From Clostridia bacterium (GTDB lineage: Bacteria; Bacillota; Clostridia; Lachnospirales; Lachnospiraceae): 64,000 bases of DNA. The stretch's first letter is position 1, and each line of letters starts with the position of its first letter. The notes under the pieces are model-generated. The model was not told where the DNA came from and searched no databases. It saw only the letters and a list, made by a program, of their open reading frames with translations. Shown piece by piece: positions 8,511 through 16,937 of this stretch. The translations under genes were made by a program, and so were the position numbers. Where the stretch lies: NCBI GenBank assembly GCA_009929615.1, contig SAAB01000009.1:20617-84616 (forward strand). The letters run 5' to 3'.

Positions 8511-8530
8511 GGGAGGGCTACTCCCCTTTT
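8510..8530 (+). terminator. Stem-loop after the capsid gene
   Basis: GGGGAG and CTCCCC form a 6-pair stem with a 5-base loop followed by TTTT, starting at the last base of the capsid stop codon. It is likely a leaky terminator or a 3'-end stabiliser for capsid mRNA. Confidence 0.6.
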
Positions 8531-8543
8531 AGGGGGTTAAGAC

Positions 8544-8855
8544 ATGAAACAGGAAATTTTAATAGCATTGCTGAAACGTCCGGGACTTTCGGGGCATGAA
8601 GAATTTCTCAGTACAATAATTGACGATAGCATTTCTGAAATGAAATCATTTCTAAATTATGATGATGAAGAAGAACTGCCCTCCGGATGTGCCCCTGCAG
8701 TAAAGGAATTAGCCTTGATACATTTTAACCTGGACGGAGCCGAGGGATTACAAAGCGAATCTCAAAGCTCTGGGGGCAGTACAACCTATATGGATGCTCT
8801 GCCCGACCGGGTTAAGCGTATTGTGCGGAAATACCGCAGATTGCCGAGGTGTTGA
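8544..8855 (+). CDS. Head-tail connector protein (gp6/gp15-like)
   Basis: 103 residues, with the all-helical pattern of the phage_connect_1/QLRG DNA-packaging family: acidic DDSISEMKSFLNYDDEEELPSG near residue 30-50 and a helix near PAVKELALIHFN. It would sit under the portal and extend the neck. Its stop overlaps the ribosome site of the following gene. The short length is normal for the family. Confidence 0.75.
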   Translation: MKQEILIALLKRPGLSGHEEFLSTIIDDSISEMKSFLNYDDEEELPSGCAPAVKELALIHFNLDGAEGLQSESQSSGGSTTYMDALPDRVKRIVRKYRRLPRC

Positions 8856-8856
8856 A

Positions 8857-9171
8857 ATGTCGGTTAATAGAGATATGCGTCCGTTTATGCTGCAGAAAAA
8901 CGTCCCGACAAGAACGCCTTCCGGTGCAGAGAAGAACGTGTGGGAAGATATCCGGACCGTAGATGTAGCCGTATACAAGAAGAATGATGTACGGGTTGTG
9001 GCATCTGCGAAATACATGGAATCTACACACACGGGACTGACTAGATATAAAGATATTGATGCAGATTCCTATCGACTGGTGAGGGACGGGGTCGTATATC
9101 AAATTACGGACTGTAACCCAGAAGGACGGCTTACGAATCTGCTTTTAAAGGTGGTGACGGGCGGTGCCTGA
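8857..9171 (+). CDS. Phage head closure / head-tail joining protein
   Basis: 104 residues from the ATG at 8857, which follows CGAGGTG at suitable spacing. The small all-beta pattern (VWEDIRTVDVAVYKKND, then DADSYRLVRDGVVYQI) matches the SPP1 gp16-like head closure family. It closes the neck after packaging and docks the tail. An upstream frame extension to 8794 lacks a ribosome site. It overlaps the next gene by 8 bases. Confidence 0.75.
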   Translation: MSVNRDMRPFMLQKNVPTRTPSGAEKNVWEDIRTVDVAVYKKNDVRVVASAKYMESTHTGLTRYKDIDADSYRLVRDGVVYQITDCNPEGRLTNLLLKVVTGGA

Positions 9172-9571
9172 TAATGAGGCTTTTGTTAAAAGTATAGAAG
9201 ATGCCACATTAAAAATGGTGATGGATGTATCCAGGAACATGAATAAGGCCTGCCTTGTTGTAGAAGCAGATGCCAGAAAGAAGTGTCCTAAGGATAACGG
9301 ACTTCTGGCGGCTTCCATTACCAGTGAGTCCCAGGTTACAGCCAGTGAAATAGTTGGGAGAATCGGTAGCAACATGGAGTATGGTCCGTATGTTCACAAT
9401 GGCACAGGAATTTATGCTAAAGATGGTAACGGCCGTAAAACACCTTGGTTGTGGAAAGGCATAGGAAAATATGCAGGATTCCATCTGACCAAAGGACAAC
9501 GGCCTCAGCCGTTTCTGGAGGACGCGAGAAATGCCAATGCTAGTAAAATCAGCGGTATTCTGGGAGGTTAG
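9164..9571 (+). CDS. HK97 gp10-like tail-head connection protein
   Basis: 135 residues starting at GTG, preceded by AAAGGTGGTGACG. The sequence has the HK97 gp10 family signature: an N-terminal helix, then the CPKDNGLLAASI motif near residue 42 and the EYGPYVHNGTG motif near residue 69, and a final RPQPFLEDA near residue 110. This family takes part in completing or attaching the siphophage tail. Its place between head closure and tail terminator genes is the standard one. Confidence 0.85.
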   Translation: MPDNEAFVKSIEDATLKMVMDVSRNMNKACLVVEADARKKCPKDNGLLAASITSESQVTASEIVGRIGSNMEYGPYVHNGTGIYAKDGNGRKTPWLWKGIGKYAGFHLTKGQRPQPFLEDARNANASKISGILGG

Positions 9572-9573
9572 AT

Positions 9574-9924
9574 ATGTTTATTAAAGATTATATTGAGAAT
9601 AAAATCCCAGAACTTGTAGGGAGACTATACCCGGTTTTTACAACCGACATTGAACGCATGACAGTGGCCTATAAGTTTTCTCCTGTGGCGGGTGGGCACG
9701 TTAAGCAGTACCAGCTGGAGCTAAAGGTTATCTGGTCAGACTATGATGAGTGCCTTGAAATGGAGAATAAGCTGGTAGAGTTATTGGACATGCAGGATGA
9801 TGATGAGTATATAAGGGTTCCTGAAGCAAGTTTTCATAGTGTGCTTTCTGGGGGCGGATGTTTATTTAATGATGGGTGCCAGATGTATGAAGACACCTTG
9901 TATTTTATTATTAATTGGAGGTAA
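9574..9924 (+). CDS. Tail terminator-like protein
   Basis: 116 residues with an N-terminal KDYIENKIPEL helix and an acidic beta-rich core (QLELKVIWSDYDE). Position directly before the tail tube gene and its size fit the siphophage tail terminator (SPP1 gp17-like) family that caps the finished tail tube. GGGAGGT lies before the ATG. The assignment depends mainly on gene order and fold-like features rather than on a strict motif. Confidence 0.65.
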   Translation: MFIKDYIENKIPELVGRLYPVFTTDIERMTVAYKFSPVAGGHVKQYQLELKVIWSDYDECLEMENKLVELLDMQDDDEYIRVPEASFHSVLSGGGCLFNDGCQMYEDTLYFIINWR

Positions 9925-9927
9925 AAG

Positions 9928-10488
9928 ATGAAAGATAAAGATGAGATTTTATTAGGTTCTGGTGAGCTTTTTTTGCTTATTTTTAACGGCACGGAACTGC
10001 CGGAAGATGCAACCATTGAAACCGAGGAAAACAATGTAGGTCATTGTTCCGGTGGATTTTCCATCAGTTACAAGCCCACAAAGTATGATGTGCTCAATCA
10101 GTATGAGCGCATTGTTAAATCATTTATTACGAAGGAAGAAATTTCTGCCAAGACCGGTTTGCTTAGCTGGAACATGAAAAATATTGAAATGCTTTCAACT
10201 GGCGAGTATTCCGAAGACGCGGCGAATAAAACACGTTCTCTTACATTTACAGGCGAGGGTAAATCTCTCAAGACGGTACTGCTGCGCTTTATCCATACAA
10301 AGGAAAACGGCAAGCATATCCGCTTTACCATGATTGGACAGGGTGGCTCCGGTTTTGCCATGGAATTTGCCAACAAAGAAGTTACAGTAGATGCTGAGAT
10401 TGCTGCCATTAAAAAACTGGATGGGTTCCTTGCCAAGTTTGAGGAAGAGCTTACAGATGAAGAGGCTACAGCATTAGTAGGAGCCTAG
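9928..10488 (+). CDS. Phage major tail (tube) protein
   Basis: 186 residues, beta-rich (SYKPTKYDVLNQYERIV, SLTFTGEGKSLKT, HIRFTMIGQGGSGFAME), directly before the two tail chaperone genes and the tape measure gene, the expected location of the tube protein. Hexamers should stack to form the tail tube. TTGGAGGT lies 5 bases before the ATG. The acidic, helical C-terminus (LAKFEEELTDEEATALVG) is a common tail-tube extension. Confidence 0.75.
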   Translation: MKDKDEILLGSGELFLLIFNGTELPEDATIETEENNVGHCSGGFSISYKPTKYDVLNQYERIVKSFITKEEISAKTGLLSWNMKNIEMLSTGEYSEDAANKTRSLTFTGEGKSLKTVLLRFIHTKENGKHIRFTMIGQGGSGFAMEFANKEVTVDAEIAAIKKLDGFLAKFEEELTDEEATALVGA

Positions 10489-10499
10489 GGGGTATTTAA

Positions 10500-10799
10500 A
10501 TGCTTGATTTAGATAAGTATATGTTAAAGACATTAGAGGTTGCTATGCTTGGCTCTGTTGTGCATGTTAAACAGCCAAGTGTACTGCTGTATGAGCAGAT
10601 TACGGCTGCTGAAAAAGGGCTTAACTCAAAGAATCTGATGGATAAGAGGCTGGACGTAGTTAAGCTGATGTTGGATAACAACATGGAGGGCAAAGTCTTT
10701 GAAAAAGAAAGTCTTAAGACTTTATCCAGATCAGCCATGGAATGTCTGATATCCGCAGTAAGCACATTGAGGGCAGAGGTCGAAAACGACCCAAACTGA
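10500..10799 (+). CDS. Tail assembly chaperone, G-type
   Basis: 99 residues, acidic to neutral and helical, located just before the tape measure gene and overlapped by a second frame one base back. This arrangement is the G/GT pair of lambda-like tails, where the short form coats the tape measure protein during tail assembly. The gene ends with the slip-prone sequence CCCAAAC right before TGA. AGGGGGT precedes the ATG. Sequence similarity to named chaperones is low, so context carries the call. Confidence 0.7.
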   Translation: MLDLDKYMLKTLEVAMLGSVVHVKQPSVLLYEQITAAEKGLNSKNLMDKRLDVVKLMLDNNMEGKVFEKESLKTLSRSAMECLISAVSTLRAEVENDPN

Positions 10800-11110
10800 T
10801 GATTCCCACTCTTCCGGAAGAGTACCGTGAAGCTTTTTATGAGCGGTATTTTGAAAGTGAGGGATGGGAAGGAGAATATAACCTTTCCACGGGCGAATTA
10901 AGGCGAATAAGCAGATATTCAGGGTTAAACTTTATGGAAATCCTGAATCTGCCTTATCCGCTTTTTTTATTGCTTAGAAAGGATAGCTGGATAGACAGCT
11001 GGATGCAGAACCCGGGTGGAAGAGAGTATTTAAAGACACTTTGGAGGCTGCGTCAGACAGAAGCTGATGTAGCGAAGGTTCGGAAATATGAGAATGGGGG
11101 TGGTATCTGA
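10742..11110 (+). CDS. Tail assembly chaperone T-extension (made by -1 frameshift)
   Basis: This frame, -1 relative to the G gene, overlaps it by 58 bases and continues to the TGA at 11108-11110, which shares one base with the tape measure start. The extension is rich in aromatic and charged residues (EEYREAFYERYFESEGWEGEY; later PLFLLLRKDSWIDSWM). It probably has no start of its own and is translated as part of a G-T fusion; an independent start at ATG 10742 has no good ribosome site. In lambda the GT form links the tape measure to the tail tube subunits. Confidence 0.7.
   Translation: MSDIRSKHIEGRGRKRPKLMIPTLPEEYREAFYERYFESEGWEGEYNLSTGELRRISRYSGLNFMEILNLPYPLFLLLRKDSWIDSWMQNPGGREYLKTLWRLRQTEADVAKVRKYENGGGI
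10790..10823 (+). promoter_or_regulatory. Probable -1 ribosomal frameshift site
   Basis: In the G-gene phase the bases at 10790-10796 read C|CCA|AAC, an exact X XXY YYZ slippery heptamer, and TGA follows at once. Eleven bases further on, ACTCTT (10808-10813) and AAGAGT (10818-10823) flank CCGG to give a perfect 16-base inverted repeat. A -1 slip gives a product of about 203 residues (99 plus 104). Slippery site, stimulatory hairpin, frame and location all agree; efficiency is unknown. Confidence 0.75.
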
Positions 11111-14100
11111 TGGCAGGAGGAATACAGCTTGCTCCACTGCTTACGGAGATTAAGGTTAATACCGCTAATTTCAAATCCGACATGGATAAAGCTTCATCCA
11201 TTGGTGTAAGCGGTGCAAAGCGAATTAGTGACCAGATGTCTGGTGTTACAAAAGTCGGGGAGAATCTTCAGAAGGTTGGAAAGAGCCTGACCACTTATGT
11301 TACTCTGCCCATTATAGCCGCCGGCGGCGCAGCCACAAAGATGGCTATGGACTTCGAGACCGACTTTGCAAAGGTAAGTACCCTTCTAGATGATTCCAGC
11401 ACGGATTATGATGCGTATAAGTCGGATATCTTGGATAATTCCGGGCTGATGAAAACAGCAGTTGGAGATTATTCAGACGCAGTTTACCAGGCTATTTCTG
11501 CAAGTGTAGACCAAAAAGATGCTATAGAATTTACCAATGAGGCTATTAAACTGGCCAAGGGGGGATTTACGACAGGGGCGAATGCTGTAGATATCCTTAC
11601 TACGGCTATTAATGGCTACAATATGTCTGCGGATGATACCACAAGGATTTCTGATTTGTTGATAACCACCCAGAACAAAGGTAAAACAACGGTTGATGAA
11701 TTGGCGTCGTCCATGGGTAAAGTTATACCGGTAGCGGCTCAGGCTAATTTTGGCATCGAGGAGCTCAGTACGGCGTATGCAGTCCTTACCAAGAATGGTA
11801 TTCAGACAGCAGAGGCGGGAACCCACATTAAAGCCATGCTGTCCGAAATTACAAAGAGCGGAAGCATTGCAGATACAACTCTTCGAGACCTGACAGGAAA
11901 AGGCTTTGCCGAACTTAAGAGTGAAGGGATGGCCACAACGGACATCTTAAAGCTCCTCTCGGATGCGGCCGAAGATAATGGTATGACGCTGAAGGATATG
12001 TTCGGATCTGTTGAAGCGGGTTCCGGGGCATTGGTTCTTGCCAAGGAAGACGGAAGTGAGTATAACGAAATTCTCCGAGACATGGAGCATAGTGCGGGTG
12101 CTACTCAAAAAGCATTTGATAAGATGGATGCCACCCCAGCAGAAAGAATGTCTGGTGCTATTAATAATATTAAAAATTCTGCTATCAAAATGGGGGATTC
12201 CCTAGTACCGATTGTGGAAAAGGTAGCTGATAAGATTTCTGACCTTGCGGACTGGTTTTCCAATCTTGATGAAGGGCAGAGGGAGAATGTTATTACCTGG
12301 GGGCTTTTAGCAGCGGGCATTGGTCCAGTGCTATCCATCGTTGGTGGTGGATTACAGACCTTCGTGACCCTTAAAAGCGCCATTGGTGGTGTAAGTGAAG
12401 CCATAGGTGCTGCAGGAAGTGCATCTGGGCTTTTGGGCGGATTTTCCGGGCTTACAGGCATCGCCGGACCGGTAGCTTTAGGTATTGCCGGAATAGCTAC
12501 AGCGGCTTACGGATACCACGAGTACGGCCAGTTAATGAATCGAAGCGTAACAGAATCTACTGAGGAGATGTCCTTAATGGAAAGAGCTCTTGCCTTCTTA
12601 ACAGGTACAGAGGTTAATTCTCGGGCGGAACTGGAAGCCATGGGCCTTGTGCATAAGGACTTTGCGGAGAATATCAGTCCGGAATTCCAGAAAGCCGTGG
12701 AGGATTCAACAACTGAACTTTACGATTTCCAGTTCTTCTTGAATTCTATTAACTTTGATGGTGTTTTGGATTCGGCGGAATCGGAAGAGTTTAATTATCG
12801 TGTGGATACCCTGTGTAATCGTGCGATTGAGACAATAAACTCCAAAAAAGAGGAAACAACGCAGAGCCTTTCTGAACTTTTTATGGTTGACGATAATGCT
12901 ATTGATGAGAGTGAACAGCTTTTAATAGATTACTTTAACCGAAACTACGACAACAGTGTTGCCGAAGTTAACCGCCGCAAAGATGCGATATACGAAATAA
13001 AGCAGCGGGCCATAGATGAAGGCAGAGAACTTAACGCACAGGAACTGGCAGAAATCCAGGAACATATGCAGGTAGTATCTCAGTTACAGTTAGAGGCCCT
13101 TGGAAGCACACAGGAAGAAATCATGTTCGCAAAGAACGAGTTTGCGGCAAGAGTATCTACCATGGATGCCGAGAGTGCGAGCCAGCTTCTGCAGGAAAAA
13201 GCCTCTCAAAGGGACGAGGAAATCGTTCAAATACAGGCAGGTTATGATACAAAAATCCAGATGCTGGAAGCCAATCTTGAGCAGATGACAGCCGAGGAGA
13301 GAGCTGCGGCTGAACAGGAAATTGCACAGCTTAAATCCGACAAGGAAACTAAAATACAGGAACAGAGGGATTTATACGATTCCTTCCTTCAGATTATTCG
13401 GGAGAATAACCCAGAACTTTTATCAGCTGTTGAGGAAGGCAGCGGTATGATTCTTACAGAGGAAGGTCAACGTAACCAGGAGCGAATAGCGAATCTCTCA
13501 TCTACGTATGAAGGATTAGACCGGATTACAGAATCTGGATGCTATCAGGTGTATAACAAGGAAAAAGGTTACATGACCAACCTTGCGGTTATGATTGATG
13601 AGCAGACGGGAAACATCGTTGGTTATTGGGATGGTGCCACAGGAAAGACGGTTGCCCTGACTGACGAAACAGCGCAGGCCGTAGAAGCGATGAAGGACCG
13701 TCACAATGGAGCCTTTGATAGTATTGGATATTCGATTGACTACTATGCAGACAAAGAAGGACAGGTTAAGGTAGCTAGTGATGCCATGGCGGGAGATTTG
13801 GACAATGTTACAGACTCCGCAGGTGGTACAAGCGACCATATCACAGAACTTAACAACAACCCTGTCAATGTGCAGACGAACTCAGGGCAGGCCGTATCTG
13901 AGATAAACGATGTAAGTAGCGCCATTAATGGTATTGACAAAAATCCGGTTGTCACTTTTGCGGTAAATGCCGTGGGGGCCGCAGCTTCTCTTATATCACG
14001 TCTTTTTTACAATGGTCTTGACTATGTACCTTATGATGGATTTGCGGCAACGTTGCATAAAGGCGAACGTGTCCTGACAGCAGAAGAAAATAAGCAGTAC

Positions 14101-14229
14101 AGTAGCGGTGGGGGCAATACCAAGATTGATTATGACCGAATGGAAAAAATCATGGTTAGGGCCGTGAGCCAGTTAAGCCTTAAATACGATGAAAGAGAAG
14201 TTGCCAGAGTAGTTAGGGAGGTTGGATAA
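11110..14229 (+). CDS. Phage tail tape measure protein
   Basis: The longest phage gene (1039 residues) directly follows the tail chaperones. The N-terminal part is the TP901-type tape measure domain (TKMAMDFETDFAKVSTL near residue 70), followed by a hydrophobic glycine/alanine-rich stretch (about residues 390-470, e.g. GGLQTFVTLKSAIGG) that probably inserts in the host membrane, and long coiled coils (residues 600-780). The end has the recurring motif YDGFAATLHKGERVLTAEE near residue 975. It sets tail length and opens a channel during DNA entry. No lytic domain is seen. Confidence 0.92.
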   Translation: MAGGIQLAPLLTEIKVNTANFKSDMDKASSIGVSGAKRISDQMSGVTKVGENLQKVGKSLTTYVTLPIIAAGGAATKMAMDFETDFAKVSTLLDDSSTDYDAYKSDILDNSGLMKTAVGDYSDAVYQAISASVDQKDAIEFTNEAIKLAKGGFTTGANAVDILTTAINGYNMSADDTTRISDLLITTQNKGKTTVDELASSMGKVIPVAAQANFGIEELSTAYAVLTKNGIQTAEAGTHIKAMLSEITKSGSIADTTLRDLTGKGFAELKSEGMATTDILKLLSDAAEDNGMTLKDMFGSVEAGSGALVLAKEDGSEYNEILRDMEHSAGATQKAFDKMDATPAERMSGAINNIKNSAIKMGDSLVPIVEKVADKISDLADWFSNLDEGQRENVITWGLLAAGIGPVLSIVGGGLQTFVTLKSAIGGVSEAIGAAGSASGLLGGFSGLTGIAGPVALGIAGIATAAYGYHEYGQLMNRSVTESTEEMSLMERALAFLTGTEVNSRAELEAMGLVHKDFAENISPEFQKAVEDSTTELYDFQFFLNSINFDGVLDSAESEEFNYRVDTLCNRAIETINSKKEETTQSLSELFMVDDNAIDESEQLLIDYFNRNYDNSVAEVNRRKDAIYEIKQRAIDEGRELNAQELAEIQEHMQVVSQLQLEALGSTQEEIMFAKNEFAARVSTMDAESASQLLQEKASQRDEEIVQIQAGYDTKIQMLEANLEQMTAEERAAAEQEIAQLKSDKETKIQEQRDLYDSFLQIIRENNPELLSAVEEGSGMILTEEGQRNQERIANLSSTYEGLDRITESGCYQVYNKEKGYMTNLAVMIDEQTGNIVGYWDGATGKTVALTDETAQAVEAMKDRHNGAFDSIGYSIDYYADKEGQVKVASDAMAGDLDNVTDSAGGTSDHITELNNNPVNVQTNSGQAVSEINDVSSAINGIDKNPVVTFAVNAVGAAASLISRLFYNGLDYVPYDGFAATLHKGERVLTAEENKQYSSGGGNTKIDYDRMEKIMVRAVSQLSLKYDEREVARVVREVG

Positions 14230-15057
14230 ATGGAATTAAGATATATAAATTCTAGGGGAGTCGAATTGAATTTGACCCAGTGGCCTTATATGTACAACTC
14301 TGGTGATGTGTATGACTTTGTGTGGAGCTACGACATGACTACCGGCGTATCTAACCAGATTACCGAGTTTTATAAGGGTCCTTTAGAAAAACCTATAAAG
14401 ATTGCAATTACTGCAGACACCCGAGAGGATTTTGTGAATGCAGTGAATCATCTGACGGAAACCATAGATGTTGATGTTATAAATAGAGTACCAGGTAAGC
14501 TGTTTGTTGGTGAACAGTATTTGAAATGTTACATCAGGGGCATTAAAAAAGCTAAATTTAATGCAGGAATTGATTTTACATTCTGCGAACTCAACGTCGT
14601 TGTAGAGAATCCCAATTGGATAACCGAAACAACCAAGTCCTTTACCAGTGCCGGCGGTTCTGCCGGTACCGGACTGGACTATCCACACGATTATCCGAGA
14701 GACTACTCTCCAAAAGTGCTGTCAGACAGTGTGGTTAATGACAATTACTCACCTGTAGATTTTAGGATGGTCATTTACGGGCCTGCGGTCAACCCTGAGG
14801 TGACGATTGGCAACAACACCTATAAGGTCTTTACAGAGCTTGTAGCAGGTGAGTATCTAGTTATAGATAGCCAGGAGCACATTGTTGCACAATTCGATAA
14901 TCTGGGTGGTTCTACGACAAAATACAACAGCCGGGATAAGACCTGCGAAATCTATGAGCAGATTCCTTCAGGCGTGATTCCGGTGTTATGGTCTGGTGGA
15001 TTTGGTTTCGATTTGACCACATATGCAAAAAGGAGTGAGCCTAAATGGATTTTATAA
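14230..15057 (+). CDS. Distal tail protein (Dit-like)
   Basis: This 275-residue protein follows the tape measure gene, the fixed position of Dit in siphophages. The N-terminal half (RYINSRGVELNLTQWPYMYNSGD; residues 90-135 with FVGEQYLKCYIRGIK) resembles the tail component family that forms a hexameric hub at the tail tip. The C-terminal half has a galectin-like beta pattern (FRMVIYGPAVNPEVTIGNNTY). It should join tail tube to the receptor-binding tip. Stop overlaps the next gene by 13 bases. Confidence 0.8.
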   Translation: MELRYINSRGVELNLTQWPYMYNSGDVYDFVWSYDMTTGVSNQITEFYKGPLEKPIKIAITADTREDFVNAVNHLTETIDVDVINRVPGKLFVGEQYLKCYIRGIKKAKFNAGIDFTFCELNVVVENPNWITETTKSFTSAGGSAGTGLDYPHDYPRDYSPKVLSDSVVNDNYSPVDFRMVIYGPAVNPEVTIGNNTYKVFTELVAGEYLVIDSQEHIVAQFDNLGGSTTKYNSRDKTCEIYEQIPSGVIPVLWSGGFGFDLTTYAKRSEPKWIL

Positions 15058-16769
15058 TCGCGGACAGCAACGGAATTGAACAAGACATCCTTAAAGAGCG
15101 TCAATACATTGATATGGACATTGGCGGGACCAATGACTTTGAAATCCACATAAGCAACAAGCTTTATAAGTCCCTGGGCGTTAGTGAGGGTTGGCGGATT
15201 GGTGTACCCGGCGAAGAGTATGGTGGAATTATCAATAAAATAAAGACAGAGACCACGGATAAGACGGTGGTCCTGTCTGGTCCTACGTGGCGGGGCATGA
15301 TAACTAAAAAAATCATAGAACCGCCGGCGGGTGAGGACTATCGAACAGTTAATGGAGATGCGAATACCATTATAAACAGTGTTATTTGTGCAGAGTTTAA
15401 TGGTATTTTTGTTTGTACAGGACTGTCTGGGATAGCTATTACAAACTACAAGTTTGACCGCTATGTGGATGATTTGGCGGGCATAGAGAAGATGCTCCTG
15501 ACAAAGAATGCAAGGCTTAATATTGCCTATGATTCCGGGAACCCGAACGAAGCAGGATTTGTGAGACTGAGTGCTGTACCCATCCATGATTATTCAGATG
15601 AATTGGAGTATTCCAAGGATGGCACACTGTCATTCCTTAGCTTCTCGTTTGAACGATTTACAGGCGGAATTAACCACCTTATCTGCTTAGGTAAGGGCAA
15701 CCTTAAGGACAGACTGGTAATTCATCTGTACGTCCAAGAGGACGGTACAATCGGAAATAATAAGTTTTACACAGGCGAAGATGAACGCACCAGTGTTTAT
15801 GATTATTCGTCCTGTGAATCTGCGGAAGAACTGCAGGAAAAAGGCATTGAGCGGCTTAAGGAATTGATGTCCTATACCAATATGGACATGGACCTTTACA
15901 ACCAATCTTTGTCCGGACTTAAAGGAATGCCCGAAGATGTGGCCATCGGCGATATCGTTGGAGGACGTGATAAGGACACCGGGATTTATCTGTCCAAGCA
16001 GATTACCCAGAAGATAGTGGCTGTTAAAAGCGGTCGGGAATCCATTAATTATAAGGTTGGTGGCAACACCTTAAACCGAAGCACAGCAACGGCCCCGGCA
16101 GAACCAACGGACGCATACCAGGAACAGATAGATACTATAAACACGAGTTTATCGACGCACAACGCTTTCAATGGCGGTACTTATGGTACCTTAAAATTAT
16201 TTTTGGAGGGATGCGCAGAAAAACAGGGCTATACGTTTTATGGCAAATTTAAAGATTCCACAGGTTGGACACCTACTGTCGGTTGGTGGATTTGTTTTGG
16301 AACTATGCAAGATTACGATGCCAGCGGAGGCGTTAATGCCAGATTGCTGCTTATGCAATACGCAAGTCATAAAATATACGTAGGGCAAATAGGTGGAGCC
16401 GTTGCTTCGCCTATGGTCATTTGGGATGAGTTGTGTGTCTCTGGTTCTACTGATAGAGCCGTTAATTCTTTAGGTACAACGAATGGTATTACTTTTAGAT
16501 ATTATAAAAAGGGTAACGTAGTGACGGTAACAGCAGATGGAAACCTTACCAGCGATATAAATGGATGGAGTTATATTTATTCACCTCAAGTTATACCAGT
16601 AGAGATAAGACCATTACTTGTTGTCAGTGCTACATGGAGTACTTTAAATAATCATTTTAAATTATTTGTCGGTGTTGATGGCAAAGTCGGTATTCAGAAT
16701 TGCTATGATACGGCTAGGGGTATTAATTTGAATATACCTTTATCTGTATGCTATGGTGCTAATTGGTAA
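15045..16769 (+). CDS. Gp37-like tail hub protein fused to a receptor-binding end
   Basis: Residues 1 to about 345 match the siphovirus ReqiPepy6 Gp37-like tail protein family (DNGIEQDILKERQYIDMDIGG; the GPTWRGMITKKII motif near residue 82; GLKGMPEDVAIGDIVGGRD near residue 290), the tail hub that follows Dit. From about residue 360 the protein changes: a linker, a pyocin-knob-like WTPTVGWWICFGT near residue 410, then a jelly-roll-like terminal domain (VVTVTADGNLTSDINGWSYIY, then PVEIRPLL). That part probably binds the host surface. Base use becomes more A/T-rich here. AAAGGAG lies 9 bases before the start. Confidence 0.8.
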   Translation: MDFIIADSNGIEQDILKERQYIDMDIGGTNDFEIHISNKLYKSLGVSEGWRIGVPGEEYGGIINKIKTETTDKTVVLSGPTWRGMITKKIIEPPAGEDYRTVNGDANTIINSVICAEFNGIFVCTGLSGIAITNYKFDRYVDDLAGIEKMLLTKNARLNIAYDSGNPNEAGFVRLSAVPIHDYSDELEYSKDGTLSFLSFSFERFTGGINHLICLGKGNLKDRLVIHLYVQEDGTIGNNKFYTGEDERTSVYDYSSCESAEELQEKGIERLKELMSYTNMDMDLYNQSLSGLKGMPEDVAIGDIVGGRDKDTGIYLSKQITQKIVAVKSGRESINYKVGGNTLNRSTATAPAEPTDAYQEQIDTINTSLSTHNAFNGGTYGTLKLFLEGCAEKQGYTFYGKFKDSTGWTPTVGWWICFGTMQDYDASGGVNARLLLMQYASHKIYVGQIGGAVASPMVIWDELCVSGSTDRAVNSLGTTNGITFRYYKKGNVVTVTADGNLTSDINGWSYIYSPQVIPVEIRPLLVVSATWSTLNNHFKLFVGVDGKVGIQNCYDTARGINLNIPLSVCYGANW

Positions 16770-16773
16770 TATC

Positions 16774-16869
16774 TCAATTACTTTTAAACTCTATAAACAT
16801 CTGTTTTAATTCTTCAATTTCTGATTGTTGTTTTGTAATGGTATCTTTTAATTCATCAATTTCTTTCTG
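16774..16869 (-). pseudogene. Inverted fragment: C-terminal coiled coil of a fibre gene
   Basis: Read on the minus strand these bases encode 31 residues ending in a stop (TGA at 16774-16776): a heptad pattern with KEIDELKDTITKQQSEIEE and a final MFIEFKSN. This looks exactly like the C-terminal coiled coil of phage tail-fibre proteins, but in the opposite direction to all neighbours. There is an in-frame stop right before it and no start. I read it as a leftover from a fibre-gene recombination event. Confidence 0.55.
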
Positions 16870-16910
16870 TTAAAGCAGCAACAGGTGAGGTTACCTTATA
16901 TAATGTTTAA
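16866..16910 (+). pseudogene. Orphan 3' end of a tail protein gene
   Basis: On the plus strand, 14 codons (KAATGEVTLYNV at the end) run to TAA at 16908-16910, with no possible start. This resembles a C-terminal beta strand cut off from its gene and could be the original end of the upstream tail protein before its fibre domain was replaced. The join to the inverted fragment lies at about 16869. Confidence 0.4.
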
Positions 16911-16937
16911 GCGGACAGCTTAAGGAGGAGAGAACGA

